Below are positions 24,485 to 32,633 of a DNA stretch of 64,000 nucleotides, piece by piece. The notes under the pieces were generated by a model that made no database searches, was not told where the DNA came from, and saw only the letters and a list, made by a program, of their open reading frames with translations. Every line of letters starts with the position of its first letter. The stretch's first letter is position 1. Origin of the DNA: Fodinicola acaciae (GTDB taxonomy: Bacteria; Actinomycetota; Actinomycetes; Mycobacteriales; HKI-0501); the NCBI RefSeq assembly GCF_010993745.1, contig NZ_WOTN01000002.1, positions 372,001-436,000 of the forward strand. Reading direction: 5' to 3'. Both the position numbers and the translations under genes were made by a program.

Positions 24485-26839
24485 GTGCGGATCGCGGTGG
24501 TCGGCGGCGGGCCCGGCGGCCTGTACTTTTCCGCGCTGGTCAAGCAACTCGGGCCACGGCACGAGGTGACCGTCTGGGAACGCAACGCGCCGGACGACAC
24601 GTTCGGCTTCGGCGTCGTGCTGTCGGACGAGACGCTCGGCGGCATCGAGCACGCCGATCCGGCGGTCTTCGCCGAGATGCAGCGGCATTTCGCTCGCTGG
24701 GACGACATCGACGTGCACCTGCCGGGCGCGCCGGTGACCACCTCCGGAGGCCACGGTTTTGCCGCCATGAGCCGCAAGAAGCTGCTGCAGATCCTCCAGG
24801 AAAGGTGCCGGCGACTCGGGGTGGAGCTGCGGTTTCGTGAGCAGGCGCCGGAAGTCGGCGAGCTGTCCCGGTCGTACGACCTGGTGCTCGGCTGCGATGG
24901 CGTGAATTCGACCGTACGCGCCACATATGCCGACACCTTCCGGCCGTCGGTCGACCATCGCCGCTGCCGCTACATGTGGCTCGGCACCGATCTGGTCTTC
25001 GACGCGTTCACCTTCCACATCCTGCAGACGCCATACGGAATCATGCAGATCCACGGCTATCCCTACGACCGCACCGGCAGCACTTTCATCATCGAGATGG
25101 CCGACCGCGTGTGGCAGCGCGCCGGGTTCACCGACGTTTCCCTGAAGCCGGGCGAAAGCGACCTCGCCTCGATCGAGACGGTCCGGCAGCTGTGTGCCGA
25201 CATCCTGGACGGCCACCGGGTCTTCGCCAACAACTCCAAGTGGTTGAGTTTCGCCACCGTACGCAACGAAACCTGGCGGCATGGCAACGTGGTGCTGCTC
25301 GGCGACGCGGCGCACACGGCGCATTTCTCCATCGGGTCGGGCACCAAGCTGGCGATGGAGGACGCGCTCGCGTTGGCCGCCTGCCTGCACGAAAACACCG
25401 ATGTCCAGACCGCCCTCGCGGCGTACGAGGCGGAGCGCAAGCCGGTGGTCGAGTCCACCCAACGAGCCGCGCAGGCGAGCCTGGAGTGGTTCGAGAACAT
25501 CGGCCAGTACGCGCATCAGGACCGGGAACAGTTCGCCTTCAACATTCTCACGCGCAGCCGCCGCGTCACCTACGAAAACCTGGCGATGCGCGATCCGGAG
25601 TTCGTCGCCGGACTCGACGAGTGGTTCGCCCGGCAGGCCGGCGGCGACCTGCGGCCACCGATGTTCCAGCCGTTCCGGCTTGGCCGGCTGGAGCTGAAAA
25701 ACCGCGTCATCGTCTCGGCGATGGACATGTATTCCGCCGAAAACGGCGTGCCGACCGACTTTCACCTGGTGCACCTGGGAAGCAAGGCGCTCGGCGGCGC
25801 GGCGCTGGTGATGACCGAGATGGTGTGCGTCTCGCCGGACGGCCGGATCACGCCTGGCTGCACCGGCCTTTACGCGCCGGAGCAGGAAAACGCCTGGCGC
25901 CGCGTGGTGGATTTCGTGCACACCTCGACGGACGCGCGGATCGGTGTCCAACTGGGACACTCCGGTCGCAAGGGGTCGACCCGGCTGATGTGGGAAGGCA
26001 TCGACCAGCCGCTGCCGGACGGAAACTGGGACATCTGCGGACCGTCGCCGCTGCCGTACGCGCCGTTCAGCCAGCGGCCACGTGAGCTGACGCCGGCCGA
26101 GATGGCGCAGATCACGGCCGATTTCGAGGCGTCGGCGCTGGCCGCGGCGCGGGCCGGATTCGACCTGCTGGAGCTGCACTGTGCACACGGCTATCTGTTG
26201 TCGTCGTTCATCTCGCCGCTGTCCAACCACCGCACCGATGAATACGGTGGTTCGCTGGATGCGCGGCTGCGCTATCCGCTGGAGGTTTTCGACGCCGTAC
26301 GAGCCGCCTGGCCGGCCGAGCGGCCGATGACCGTACGCATCTCGGCCACCGACTGGCATGACGGCGGCATCGACGCCGACGACGCGGTGGAGATCGCGCG
26401 TGCTTTCGCCGAGCACGGCGCCGACGGCATCGACGTGTCCACCGGACAGGTGGTTTCCACGGAAAAACCGGCATTCGGCCGCAGTTACCAGACACCGTAC
26501 GCGGACCGCATCCGCAACGAGATCGGCCGCAAATACGGCGTCGCGGTCATCGCGGTCGGCGCGATTTCGTCGTACGACGACGTCAACTCGCTGTTGCTGG
26601 CCGGCCGGGCCGACCTGTGTGCGCTCGGCCGCACGCACCTCTACGATCCGCAGTGGACGTTGCACGCCGCGGTGGAGCAGGATTACACCGGTCCGGCGGC
26701 GGCCTGGCCGGTCCAGTTCGCCGCCGGCCGGCGCAAGCCGCCGAGCGGTCGCACCGATGGGCCGAAACCGCGGCTGGCGTTGGTCCGCGATGGCGCGCCG
26801 GCCACCCGGCACCGGAGGTGGCGGCCAAAGGAGGGGTGA
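24485..26839 (+). CDS. Aryl-CoA monooxygenase/Old-Yellow-Enzyme fusion (2-aminobenzoyl-CoA monooxygenase/reductase or salicylyl-CoA 5-hydroxylase type)
   Basis: Two-domain flavoprotein of 784 residues. Residues 1 to about 385 form an aromatic-ring monooxygenase: VRIAVVGGGPGGLYFSAL for FAD, and LLGDAAHTAHFSIGSGTKLA near residue 273. From about 390 to 770 comes an OYE-type FMN reductase: FQPFRLGRLELKNRV start, HCAHGYLLSSFISPLSNHR at about 564 and EYGGSLDARLRYPLE. This fusion is known for 2-aminobenzoyl-CoA monooxygenase/reductase, which hydroxylates and then hydrogenates the ring, and for salicylyl-CoA 5-hydroxylase. GTG 24485 puts the FAD motif at the N terminus behind GGGGAGG. First gene of a three-gene unit; the nearby CoA ligase would make its substrate. 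Confidence 0.86.
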   Translation: MRIAVVGGGPGGLYFSALVKQLGPRHEVTVWERNAPDDTFGFGVVLSDETLGGIEHADPAVFAEMQRHFARWDDIDVHLPGAPVTTSGGHGFAAMSRKKLLQILQERCRRLGVELRFREQAPEVGELSRSYDLVLGCDGVNSTVRATYADTFRPSVDHRRCRYMWLGTDLVFDAFTFHILQTPYGIMQIHGYPYDRTGSTFIIEMADRVWQRAGFTDVSLKPGESDLASIETVRQLCADILDGHRVFANNSKWLSFATVRNETWRHGNVVLLGDAAHTAHFSIGSGTKLAMEDALALAACLHENTDVQTALAAYEAERKPVVESTQRAAQASLEWFENIGQYAHQDREQFAFNILTRSRRVTYENLAMRDPEFVAGLDEWFARQAGGDLRPPMFQPFRLGRLELKNRVIVSAMDMYSAENGVPTDFHLVHLGSKALGGAALVMTEMVCVSPDGRITPGCTGLYAPEQENAWRRVVDFVHTSTDARIGVQLGHSGRKGSTRLMWEGIDQPLPDGNWDICGPSPLPYAPFSQRPRELTPAEMAQITADFEASALAAARAGFDLLELHCAHGYLLSSFISPLSNHRTDEYGGSLDARLRYPLEVFDAVRAAWPAERPMTVRISATDWHDGGIDADDAVEIARAFAEHGADGIDVSTGQVVSTEKPAFGRSYQTPYADRIRNEIGRKYGVAVIAVGAISSYDDVNSLLLAGRADLCALGRTHLYDPQWTLHAAVEQDYTGPAAAWPVQFAAGRRKPPSGRTDGPKPRLALVRDGAPATRHRRWRPKEG

Positions 26840-26842
26840 GTT

Positions 26843-27610
26843 TTGTCGGTACTGCGGGACTTTGCCGAGCAGCTCGGGTCCGGCCGGATCCGGGTCGTCG
26901 ACCTGACCGCCCCGTTGCGGGACAGCACGCCGATTCTGCAGCTGCCGCCGCCGTTCGGAAACACGGTGCCGTTCCAGCTGGAGGAAATCAGCCGATACGA
27001 CGACCGCGGGCCGGCCTGGTACTGGAACAACATCCACACCGGCGAACACACCGGCACGCATCTGGACGCACCGGTGCACTGGGTCACCGGTAAGGACGGC
27101 CACAGCGTCGCCGACATTCCGCCGGCCGAGCTGATCGCGCCGGCAAGTGTGCTGGATTTCGCCGGAAAAGCCCAGGCCGATCCCGACTTTCTGTTGCGGG
27201 TCAGCGATGTCGAGGCGTGGGAGGCTGAGCACGGCACGGTCGGCGGCTGGTTTCTCTATCGCACCGGCTGGGACGCGCGCAGCGGCAGCCAGGACGCTTT
27301 CCTCAACGCCGACGAAAACGGACCGCACACCCCGGGGATCGCCGCCGACTGCGTCGCCTGGCTGCTCGCCGAGCGTACGATCGTCGGCATCGGCGTCGAA
27401 ACGGTCGGCACCGACGCCGGCGCGGCGCATTCTTCCGACCCGCCGTTTCCGTGCCACGGCGCGCTGGCCGGATCCGGTCGTTATGGCTTGACGCAGCTGC
27501 AAAACCTGGCCGAGCTGCCGCCGACCGGCGCCGTCGTCATCGCCACCGGCCTGCCGATCGTCGGCGGTTCGGGCAGTCCAGCACGCGTGCTCGGCCTGGT
27601 GGAGCCGTGA
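26843..27610 (+). CDS. Cyclase-family metal-dependent hydrolase (kynurenine formamidase/isatin hydrolase fold)
   Basis: Protein of 255 residues of the metal-dependent amidohydrolase ('cyclase') family that includes kynurenine formamidase and isatin hydrolase. The metal motif H-x-G-T-H-x-D is visible in GEHTGTHLDAPVHW at about residues 70-83. It opens the ring amide of isatin or cleaves formyl-kynurenine in characterised members. TTG start at 26843 follows AGGAGGGG; its TGA overlaps the GTG of the ThDP enzyme. Sitting directly after an aryl-CoA monooxygenase fusion and before a ThDP enzyme, isatin hydrolysis to isatinate is a good candidate reaction (inference). Confidence 0.84.
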   Translation: MSVLRDFAEQLGSGRIRVVDLTAPLRDSTPILQLPPPFGNTVPFQLEEISRYDDRGPAWYWNNIHTGEHTGTHLDAPVHWVTGKDGHSVADIPPAELIAPASVLDFAGKAQADPDFLLRVSDVEAWEAEHGTVGGWFLYRTGWDARSGSQDAFLNADENGPHTPGIAADCVAWLLAERTIVGIGVETVGTDAGAAHSSDPPFPCHGALAGSGRYGLTQLQNLAELPPTGAVVIATGLPIVGGSGSPARVLGLVEP

Positions 27611-29232
27611 CCGTTGCCGAGCTGGTCGGCCGCGCGCTCGCCGGTTTCGGCGCCGATCACGTGTTTGGCGTGGTCGGCAGCGGAAACTTCCACGTCACCA
27701 ACGCGATGGTCGCGGCAGGTGCGCGTTTTGTGGCCGCCCGCCACGAAGGCGGTGCGGCGACCATGGCCGACGCGTACGCGCGCACCAGCGGCACGCTCGG
27801 GGTGCTCTCGGTGCACCAGGGATGTGGTCTCACCAACGCGATGACCGGCATCACCGAGGCGGCCAAGAGCCGCACGCCGATGATCGTGCTCGCGGCGGAC
27901 ACCGCCGGTGCGGCCGTACGGTCGAACTTCCGCGTCGACCAGGACGGTCTGGCGACCGCCGTCGGTGCGGTGAGCGAGCGCGTTTACGGTCCAGCTACTG
28001 CGATCGATGATGTCGTACGCGCCTGTCGCCGCGCCGTCGAGGGACGGCGTACGGTTGTGCTCAACCTGCCGTTGGACGTGCAGGCCGCGCCTGCATCGGG
28101 TGCCGACGTTCCGGCGATTTTGCCGCCACAGGTGGCAAATCCGGATCCGGCGGCGGTCGAGGCACTAGCGCGCGTGCTGCTCACCGCACAACGACCGGTT
28201 TTCATCGCCGGCCGAGGAGCGCGGCACGCTCGGGCCGAGTTGCGCCGGCTGGCCTCGACCTGCGGTGCCCTGCTGGCGACTTCCGCGGTGGTCAATGGGC
28301 TTTTCGCCGGCGATCCGTGGTCTTTGGGGATATCCGGCGGATTCGCGACGCCGCTGGCCGCCGAGCTGATCGGCTCGGCAGACCTGATCGTCGGCTGGGG
28401 TGCGTCGCTGAACATGTGGACGATGCGCCATGGCGCGTTGATCGCGCCCGACGCGACGGTCGTGCAGGTGGATCTCGAGCCGGACGCGATCGGTGCGCAT
28501 CGACCGGTCGACCTCGGCGTCGTCGGCGACGTGGCGCGTACGGCCGAGGCTTTGGTCGACCTGGTGGCCTCTGCCGACGGATATCGGCAGCCGGCGATTC
28601 GCGAGCGGATCGCCACCGAAGGTCGCTGGCGCGACGTGCGGCACGACGACGTGTCCACAGTGGACCGCATCGATCCACGTACGCTCTCGATCGCGCTCGA
28701 CGACGTGCTTCCCGACGAGCGTGTCGTGGCCGTCGACTCCGGGAACTTCATGGGATATCCGGCGGCCTATCTGTCGGTGCCGGACGAGCGCGGTTTCTGC
28801 TTCACCCAGGCATATCAGTCGATCGGTCTCGGCCTGGCGACCGCGATCGGCGCCGCTTTGGCCCAACCGCAACGACTTCCGGTCGCGGCGCTCGGCGATG
28901 GTGGTGCCTTGATGTCCATCGCCGAGGTGGACACGGTCGTACGGCTCGGCCTGCCGATGGCGATCGTCATCTACAACGACGAGGCCTACGGCGCCGAGGT
29001 GCACCATTTCGGCCCGCACGGCTACAACCTGGACACCGTCGTCTTTCCGGAGACCGACATCGCCGCCATCGGCCGCGGCTTCGGCGCCGACGGCATCACC
29101 GTACGCAAACCGTCCGATGTGGACGATCTGCGCGACTGGTTGGCCGGTCCACGAGACGGACCGATCGTCGTCGACGCGAAGGTCACCAGCGGACCGTCCT
29201 GGTGGCTGGAGGAAGCCTTCAAAGGTCACTAG
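27607..29232 (+). CDS. ThDP-dependent 2-oxoacid decarboxylase-like enzyme
   Basis: Thiamine-diphosphate enzyme of 541 residues, distinct from the one at 1392. Catalytic Glu in AARHEGGAATMADAYAR, ThDP/Mg motif GDGGALMSIAEVD ending with YNDEAYG. Closest by appearance to benzoylformate decarboxylase/acetolactate-synthase-like proteins. GTG at 27607 overlaps the preceding stop (GTGA). Since isatinate is 2-aminobenzoylformate, a decarboxylase beside an isatin-hydrolase-like gene could remove its oxo-acid carboxylate. The TAG stop is in a CTAG that adjoins a broken transposase gene. Confidence 0.83.
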   Translation: MTVAELVGRALAGFGADHVFGVVGSGNFHVTNAMVAAGARFVAARHEGGAATMADAYARTSGTLGVLSVHQGCGLTNAMTGITEAAKSRTPMIVLAADTAGAAVRSNFRVDQDGLATAVGAVSERVYGPATAIDDVVRACRRAVEGRRTVVLNLPLDVQAAPASGADVPAILPPQVANPDPAAVEALARVLLTAQRPVFIAGRGARHARAELRRLASTCGALLATSAVVNGLFAGDPWSLGISGGFATPLAAELIGSADLIVGWGASLNMWTMRHGALIAPDATVVQVDLEPDAIGAHRPVDLGVVGDVARTAEALVDLVASADGYRQPAIRERIATEGRWRDVRHDDVSTVDRIDPRTLSIALDDVLPDERVVAVDSGNFMGYPAAYLSVPDERGFCFTQAYQSIGLGLATAIGAALAQPQRLPVAALGDGGALMSIAEVDTVVRLGLPMAIVIYNDEAYGAEVHHFGPHGYNLDTVVFPETDIAAIGRGFGADGITVRKPSDVDDLRDWLAGPRDGPIVVDAKVTSGPSWWLEEAFKGH

Positions 29233-29876
29233 CCCGGCTGTTTCGTGCCACCAGCAGGCTGAGGTGGCCTGTGTAGGGCTTCTCGTCCATGCAGACCACC
29301 GGAACGGCCCGATCGTAGGGGCGAACGTAGACGTCCAGGACGTCTTCCATTCGCGCGACGAACTCGCCGTTGGCCGCGGCGGGGATGGTCCAGCACTCCT
29401 TCAGGTGAGGACGAAACGCCGTTTTTTGACAACCTTCCCGATAGTCGAGTGATCCAGATTCGGCATGTCCCGCATCAGCGCGATGTGCTTTTCCAACAGT
29501 CGCAGCGTCCACCGCGACCTGCCCTCCGGGGGCGTCGAGCATCCCAGCGCGATCAGCCGGGCCTCGACCTCACCGGTCACGATCGGCTCGACCGGCGGCG
29601 TGGACCGCCTCTTACGCCGGATCGTGGCCCCGACATCACCGTCATGCTCGACATACGCCCTGGCCACGTTCGTGATCGTCTGCGGATCGACACCGACCTT
29701 CTCGGCGACCGCGCGCCGACTCGGCGGCTCACCCGGAGTCTCACCGACGCCCTCGTCCAACTCCAACAGAATCCGCGAACGCCGCACCTCTGCGCCGGAT
29801 GCACGCCAGTCCGCACAATCCGGGTCAGCCACTCACGATCATCAGCAGTCAATCTCACCGACGGCATACTCGACAT
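29229..29876 (-). pseudogene. IS630-family transposase, frameshifted and truncated
   Basis: Three consecutive pieces in different frames reconstruct an IS630/Tc1-like transposase. N-terminal SVRLTADDREWLTRIVRTG (from ATG 29876), then a winged-helix part VAEKVGVDPQTITNVARAYV, PPEGRSRWTLRLLEKHI, and, after a further shift at an A6 run near 29425, the start of the DDE domain (ANGEFVARMEDVLDVY, then VVCMDEKPY). It stops soon after the first catalytic Asp region and directly meets the ThDP gene stop. One shift at the A-run could be programmed, but the C-terminal loss and the other shift make it inactive. Confidence 0.75.
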
Positions 29877-29964
29877 CGCCACAACACCCTCTGGCAGCAG
29901 ATAGGGGAAAGACTGCCACCAACGGTCTACCGCAACACCGACGAATTCTAACGGCGACACTCTA

Positions 29965-30817
29965 CTAGGCCGTGTTTCTAAACTAGTGATTTGGTCCAGA
30001 TGAGCGTGGCGGCGAGGGTGAGTCCGGCGAGATAGCTGCGTGCGGTTTTGTCTGTTCTCATGGCGATGCCGCGCCGGGCCAGGTAGTCGCGGCACGGCTT
30101 GCCGGTGTACGCCTTGTCGGCGATCACCCGGTCCGGCCTGGTCCGCGGCCGGCCGGGCCGGCCATTGGAGATGCTGATGGTCTCCAGTACCACGTGCATG
30201 AACGTGGAGTCCGCGGCGTGTCCGCCGGTGACCACCAGCCCCAACGGTCGCTGCTTGAGGTCGGCCGCGACGTGGAACTTCGTCGTCAGGCCACCCCTGG
30301 ACTTACCGATTCCGTGACCGGCCGGTTCACCTGGTCCGGGGTCGCGGGTTTTCTTGTAATTCGACAGAGCCCCCTGTAGAGCCCCCTGTAGAGCCCCCTG
30401 TGTGGTCACCTGCGTCACTCGTGTCGCGCGCGAGGGTTGCGCCGTGCTGATGGACACGCACGATCGACCCGTCCACCGACACCACCCACTCCAGGTCACC
30501 AGCGCTGGCGGCCTGTTTCCGCACCTCCTGCAGCACTCGATCCCAGGTACCGTCTTTCGACCAGTCCCAGAACCAGCCATAAATCGTGTTCCAGTGCCCG
30601 AAACGCTCCGGCATATCCCGCCACGGCGCCCCGGTCCGAAACCGCCACGCGACCCCCTCCACCACCCGCCGCATATCCGAGATCGGCCGACCATTCCCCT
30701 TCCACTTCGGAAAAAACGGCTCCAACAAAGCCCACGACTCGTCCGAAATCTCCTGCCTAAACACCATCACCCCAGCATGCCCGAAAACAGCACCGAGGGT
30801 TTGGAAACACGCCCTAG
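29965..30817. mobile_element. IS5-type insertion element with CTAG borders
   Basis: Inverted ends are GGCCGTGTTTCTAAAC (left) and the complement of GTTTGGAAACACGCC (right), about 85 % alike; CTAG is present at both edges (29965-29968 and 30814-30817), matching the CTAG/YTAR target duplication common in the IS5 family. The internal transposase is defective. The right CTAG supplies the stop codon of the DUF222/HNH gene, and the left end abuts the IS630 remnant. Confidence 0.82.
29978..30770 (-). pseudogene. IS5-family (IS427/IS1031-like) transposase, internally deleted
   Basis: Two overlapping frames, as normal for this IS group. The first (from 30770) has ISDESWALLEPFFPK, PWRDMPERFGHWNTIYGWF and the first catalytic Asp in VSVDGSIVRVHQH. 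The second has SRGGLTTKFHVAADLKQRPL and the second Asp in VIADKAYTGK, but then jumps from LARRGIAMR to TDKTARSYLAGLTLAA. The segment carrying the catalytic Glu (usually ...ERCFNRLK...) is missing. A three-unit 12-base tandem repeat (AGCCCCCTGTAG on the plus strand, 30366-30400) lies in the frame-overlap region. Mobility in trans remains possible, in cis unlikely. Confidence 0.8.
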
Positions 30818-32040
30818 GACTTCGTTTCCGGAGTGACGATGTACATGCGGCCGAGTGGTGAGGTCCAGACGTACGTGCCGGGCGTCACCTGGGTGACATC
30901 CCAGCCGTGGTGGGTTTTGCAGTCATGGTGGAACTTGCACAGCGGCTTGAGATTGTCGGCCGAGGTGGGGCCTTCCGGGAATGGCACGGTGTGGTCGAGC
31001 TCGCAGGACATTGCTGGCCGGTTGCAGCTTGGGAAGATGCAGGTTGGGGTGTTGGCTCTGACGTAGTCGGCGAGCGCGGGGTTGGGCTTGTATTTGAGGC
31101 GGCCGTAGTCCAGGACCGTGTCGGTCGGGCCGTCGGTCCAGAGGCGGAACCATTCGCTGCCGGGCTGAATGCCCAGCTCCCGCGCATGATCGGCCGTAAT
31201 CGGCCCGTGGCCCACAATCTGACCTGGCTCGTTGTCCAAGCCCATCATCGTGGTGGCGTTGACCTTGACATCGATCCGGATTTTCACGTTACTGGGGTCG
31301 CCGAGGACGCGGTCAGCGAGCACGTCGGCGCGGATCTCGTCCATCGAACGCGGGTCGTCGGCTGTTTTCTGGCTGTGTGCGATTTTGTTGATGAGCTGGT
31401 AGATCGCCTCGGTCTTCTCGGCCGGCAGCAACGCGCTCAGCCACGCCATCCCATCCTCAGCGTCTTCCTTCTCCACCCGCCGCTGGCGCTTCTTTTCCTG
31501 GCGGCGCTGCTCGGAGCCTTCCGGGTCGAGGGTGGCGATGGTGCGCTTGACGGTGTCGCGGAACCACCGGTAGTTCCGGTTCTCCGCCTCTGGAATCACG
31601 GTGTCCTCAACCTGGCTGGCGATGTCCGGGTCGATGATCTCGGTCTGCTCGACCATGGTCCGCGCCTTGGCGATATCAATGATGCCGGCGCAGAGCGCCG
31701 CCAGCGTACGCGGCAACGTGGTGGTCAGATGTTCACCCCACTCCAACCTGCTGGCCGCCGCTCTGGTGGTCCATTTCAACGCCGAGGCGACTTCCGCCGC
31801 CGCGTACCGCCGCGCCAGCGGATCGTACTGGGTAATAAACCGCCCCATCGCGGCAAGCTGCATCCCCTGCATTGCCGCGATCAACCGGTTCGTCACCTCC
31901 ATTATGGCAAGGCACTCGTACCTGTTCGCAGCGCCTAGATCGAGCTCCCGCAGAACCCGAACGGTGTCCGCGTCCGGCGGCGCATCCGAAAAATCCAACG
32001 CGAACCGCGGATCCCCAATAACCCCCGTGCTACCGTCCAT
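30814..32040 (-). CDS. DUF222/13E12-repeat protein with C-terminal HNH nuclease domain
   Basis: Protein of about 408 residues of the large actinobacterial DUF222-HNH family (M. tuberculosis 13E12 repeat proteins), often multi-copy and associated with mobile DNA. The HNH domain is near the C terminus: CIFPSCNRP zinc-knuckle half, ELDHTVPFPEGPTSADNL, LCKFHHDCKTHHGW. Function of the family is unproven. ATG 32040 is taken; an in-frame GTG lies at 32067. The last codons run into the CTAG border of the IS5 element, so the natural C terminus may have been altered by the insertion. Confidence 0.87.
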   Translation of the reverse strand: MDGSTGVIGDPRFALDFSDAPPDADTVRVLRELDLGAANRYECLAIMEVTNRLIAAMQGMQLAAMGRFITQYDPLARRYAAAEVASALKWTTRAAASRLEWGEHLTTTLPRTLAALCAGIIDIAKARTMVEQTEIIDPDIASQVEDTVIPEAENRNYRWFRDTVKRTIATLDPEGSEQRRQEKKRQRRVEKEDAEDGMAWLSALLPAEKTEAIYQLINKIAHSQKTADDPRSMDEIRADVLADRVLGDPSNVKIRIDVKVNATTMMGLDNEPGQIVGHGPITADHARELGIQPGSEWFRLWTDGPTDTVLDYGRLKYKPNPALADYVRANTPTCIFPSCNRPAMSCELDHTVPFPEGPTSADNLKPLCKFHHDCKTHHGWDVTQVTPGTYVWTSPLGRMYIVTPETKS

Positions 32041-32188
32041 GCCACCATTGTACCCCACGATCCGCACACAATGGGCCGCAACTTCCCTTGAAAATCAACC
32101 AAAACCCCCCGCACCCAAGCCGCACACCAACACCCCTTCCCCTCTCTCCCTGAGGTAAGGTCTTCGTTCCCCAAACGCAACCACCCAC

Positions 32189-32633
32189 ATGCCGCACCAA
32201 AAAGACGAAACAACCACCTCCTTAACGCAACACAACGGCTTCGCAACCAACGAAGTCAAAGGACAAGCGGTCGTGGAGGCGGCCGCCGGCATGGATGCCG
32301 AGGCGCGGGTCGAGCTCTTCCGAGCCAACCTCAGCCTGGTCGCGGAGAGTCGACGCGTGATCGACCGGCTCACGGCGACGCACCCGATCGTGGATACGTT
32401 CGTGCTCGGCGCTCGGCATTACCGAGCCAACCGGTTCGTGACCTCAGGGGCTTCGAAGCGAGTTTTCGCTGGCAGGCCCGGGCGGCGATCTCGCCGGAAT
32501 ACGGTGGGACGACCTACAGTTTGCGCGTGCCTATGACCCCGACACGGTCATGCGGCAATGCGGGAAGCCGTTCGGCCCCGGTGCCGCCGAGCGTCTTGCC
32601 CGGATCACCGCGGATCTGCTTCGGGATTCCTAA
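32189..32633 (+). pseudogene. Fragmented gene of unknown function
   Basis: Two pieces in different frames: the first, 32189-32460, reads VVEAAAGMDAEARVELFRAN and HPIVDTFVLGARHYRANRF; the second, about 32463-32633, reads GGDLAGIRWDDLQFARAYD and MRQCGKPFGPGAAERLARIT. Codon use in the second is like that of real genes. No family was recognised. It converges with the permease gene and overlaps it by 29 bases. It may be two remnants rather than one frameshifted gene. Confidence 0.4.

Noticed and set aside
29405-29440. Programmed -1 frameshift at an A6 run in the IS630 transposase
   Set aside because: Possible in principle, but a second frameshift near 29800 and loss of the C-terminal DDE half show that the gene is dead.
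30366-30400. Three-unit tandem repeat as possible CRISPR or VNTR
   Set aside because: 12-base units without spacers inside a transposase gene; simple tandem duplication.
29229-32633. Prophage or integrative element
   Set aside because: Only transposase relics and a DUF222/HNH gene; no integrase, att sites, structural or replication genes.
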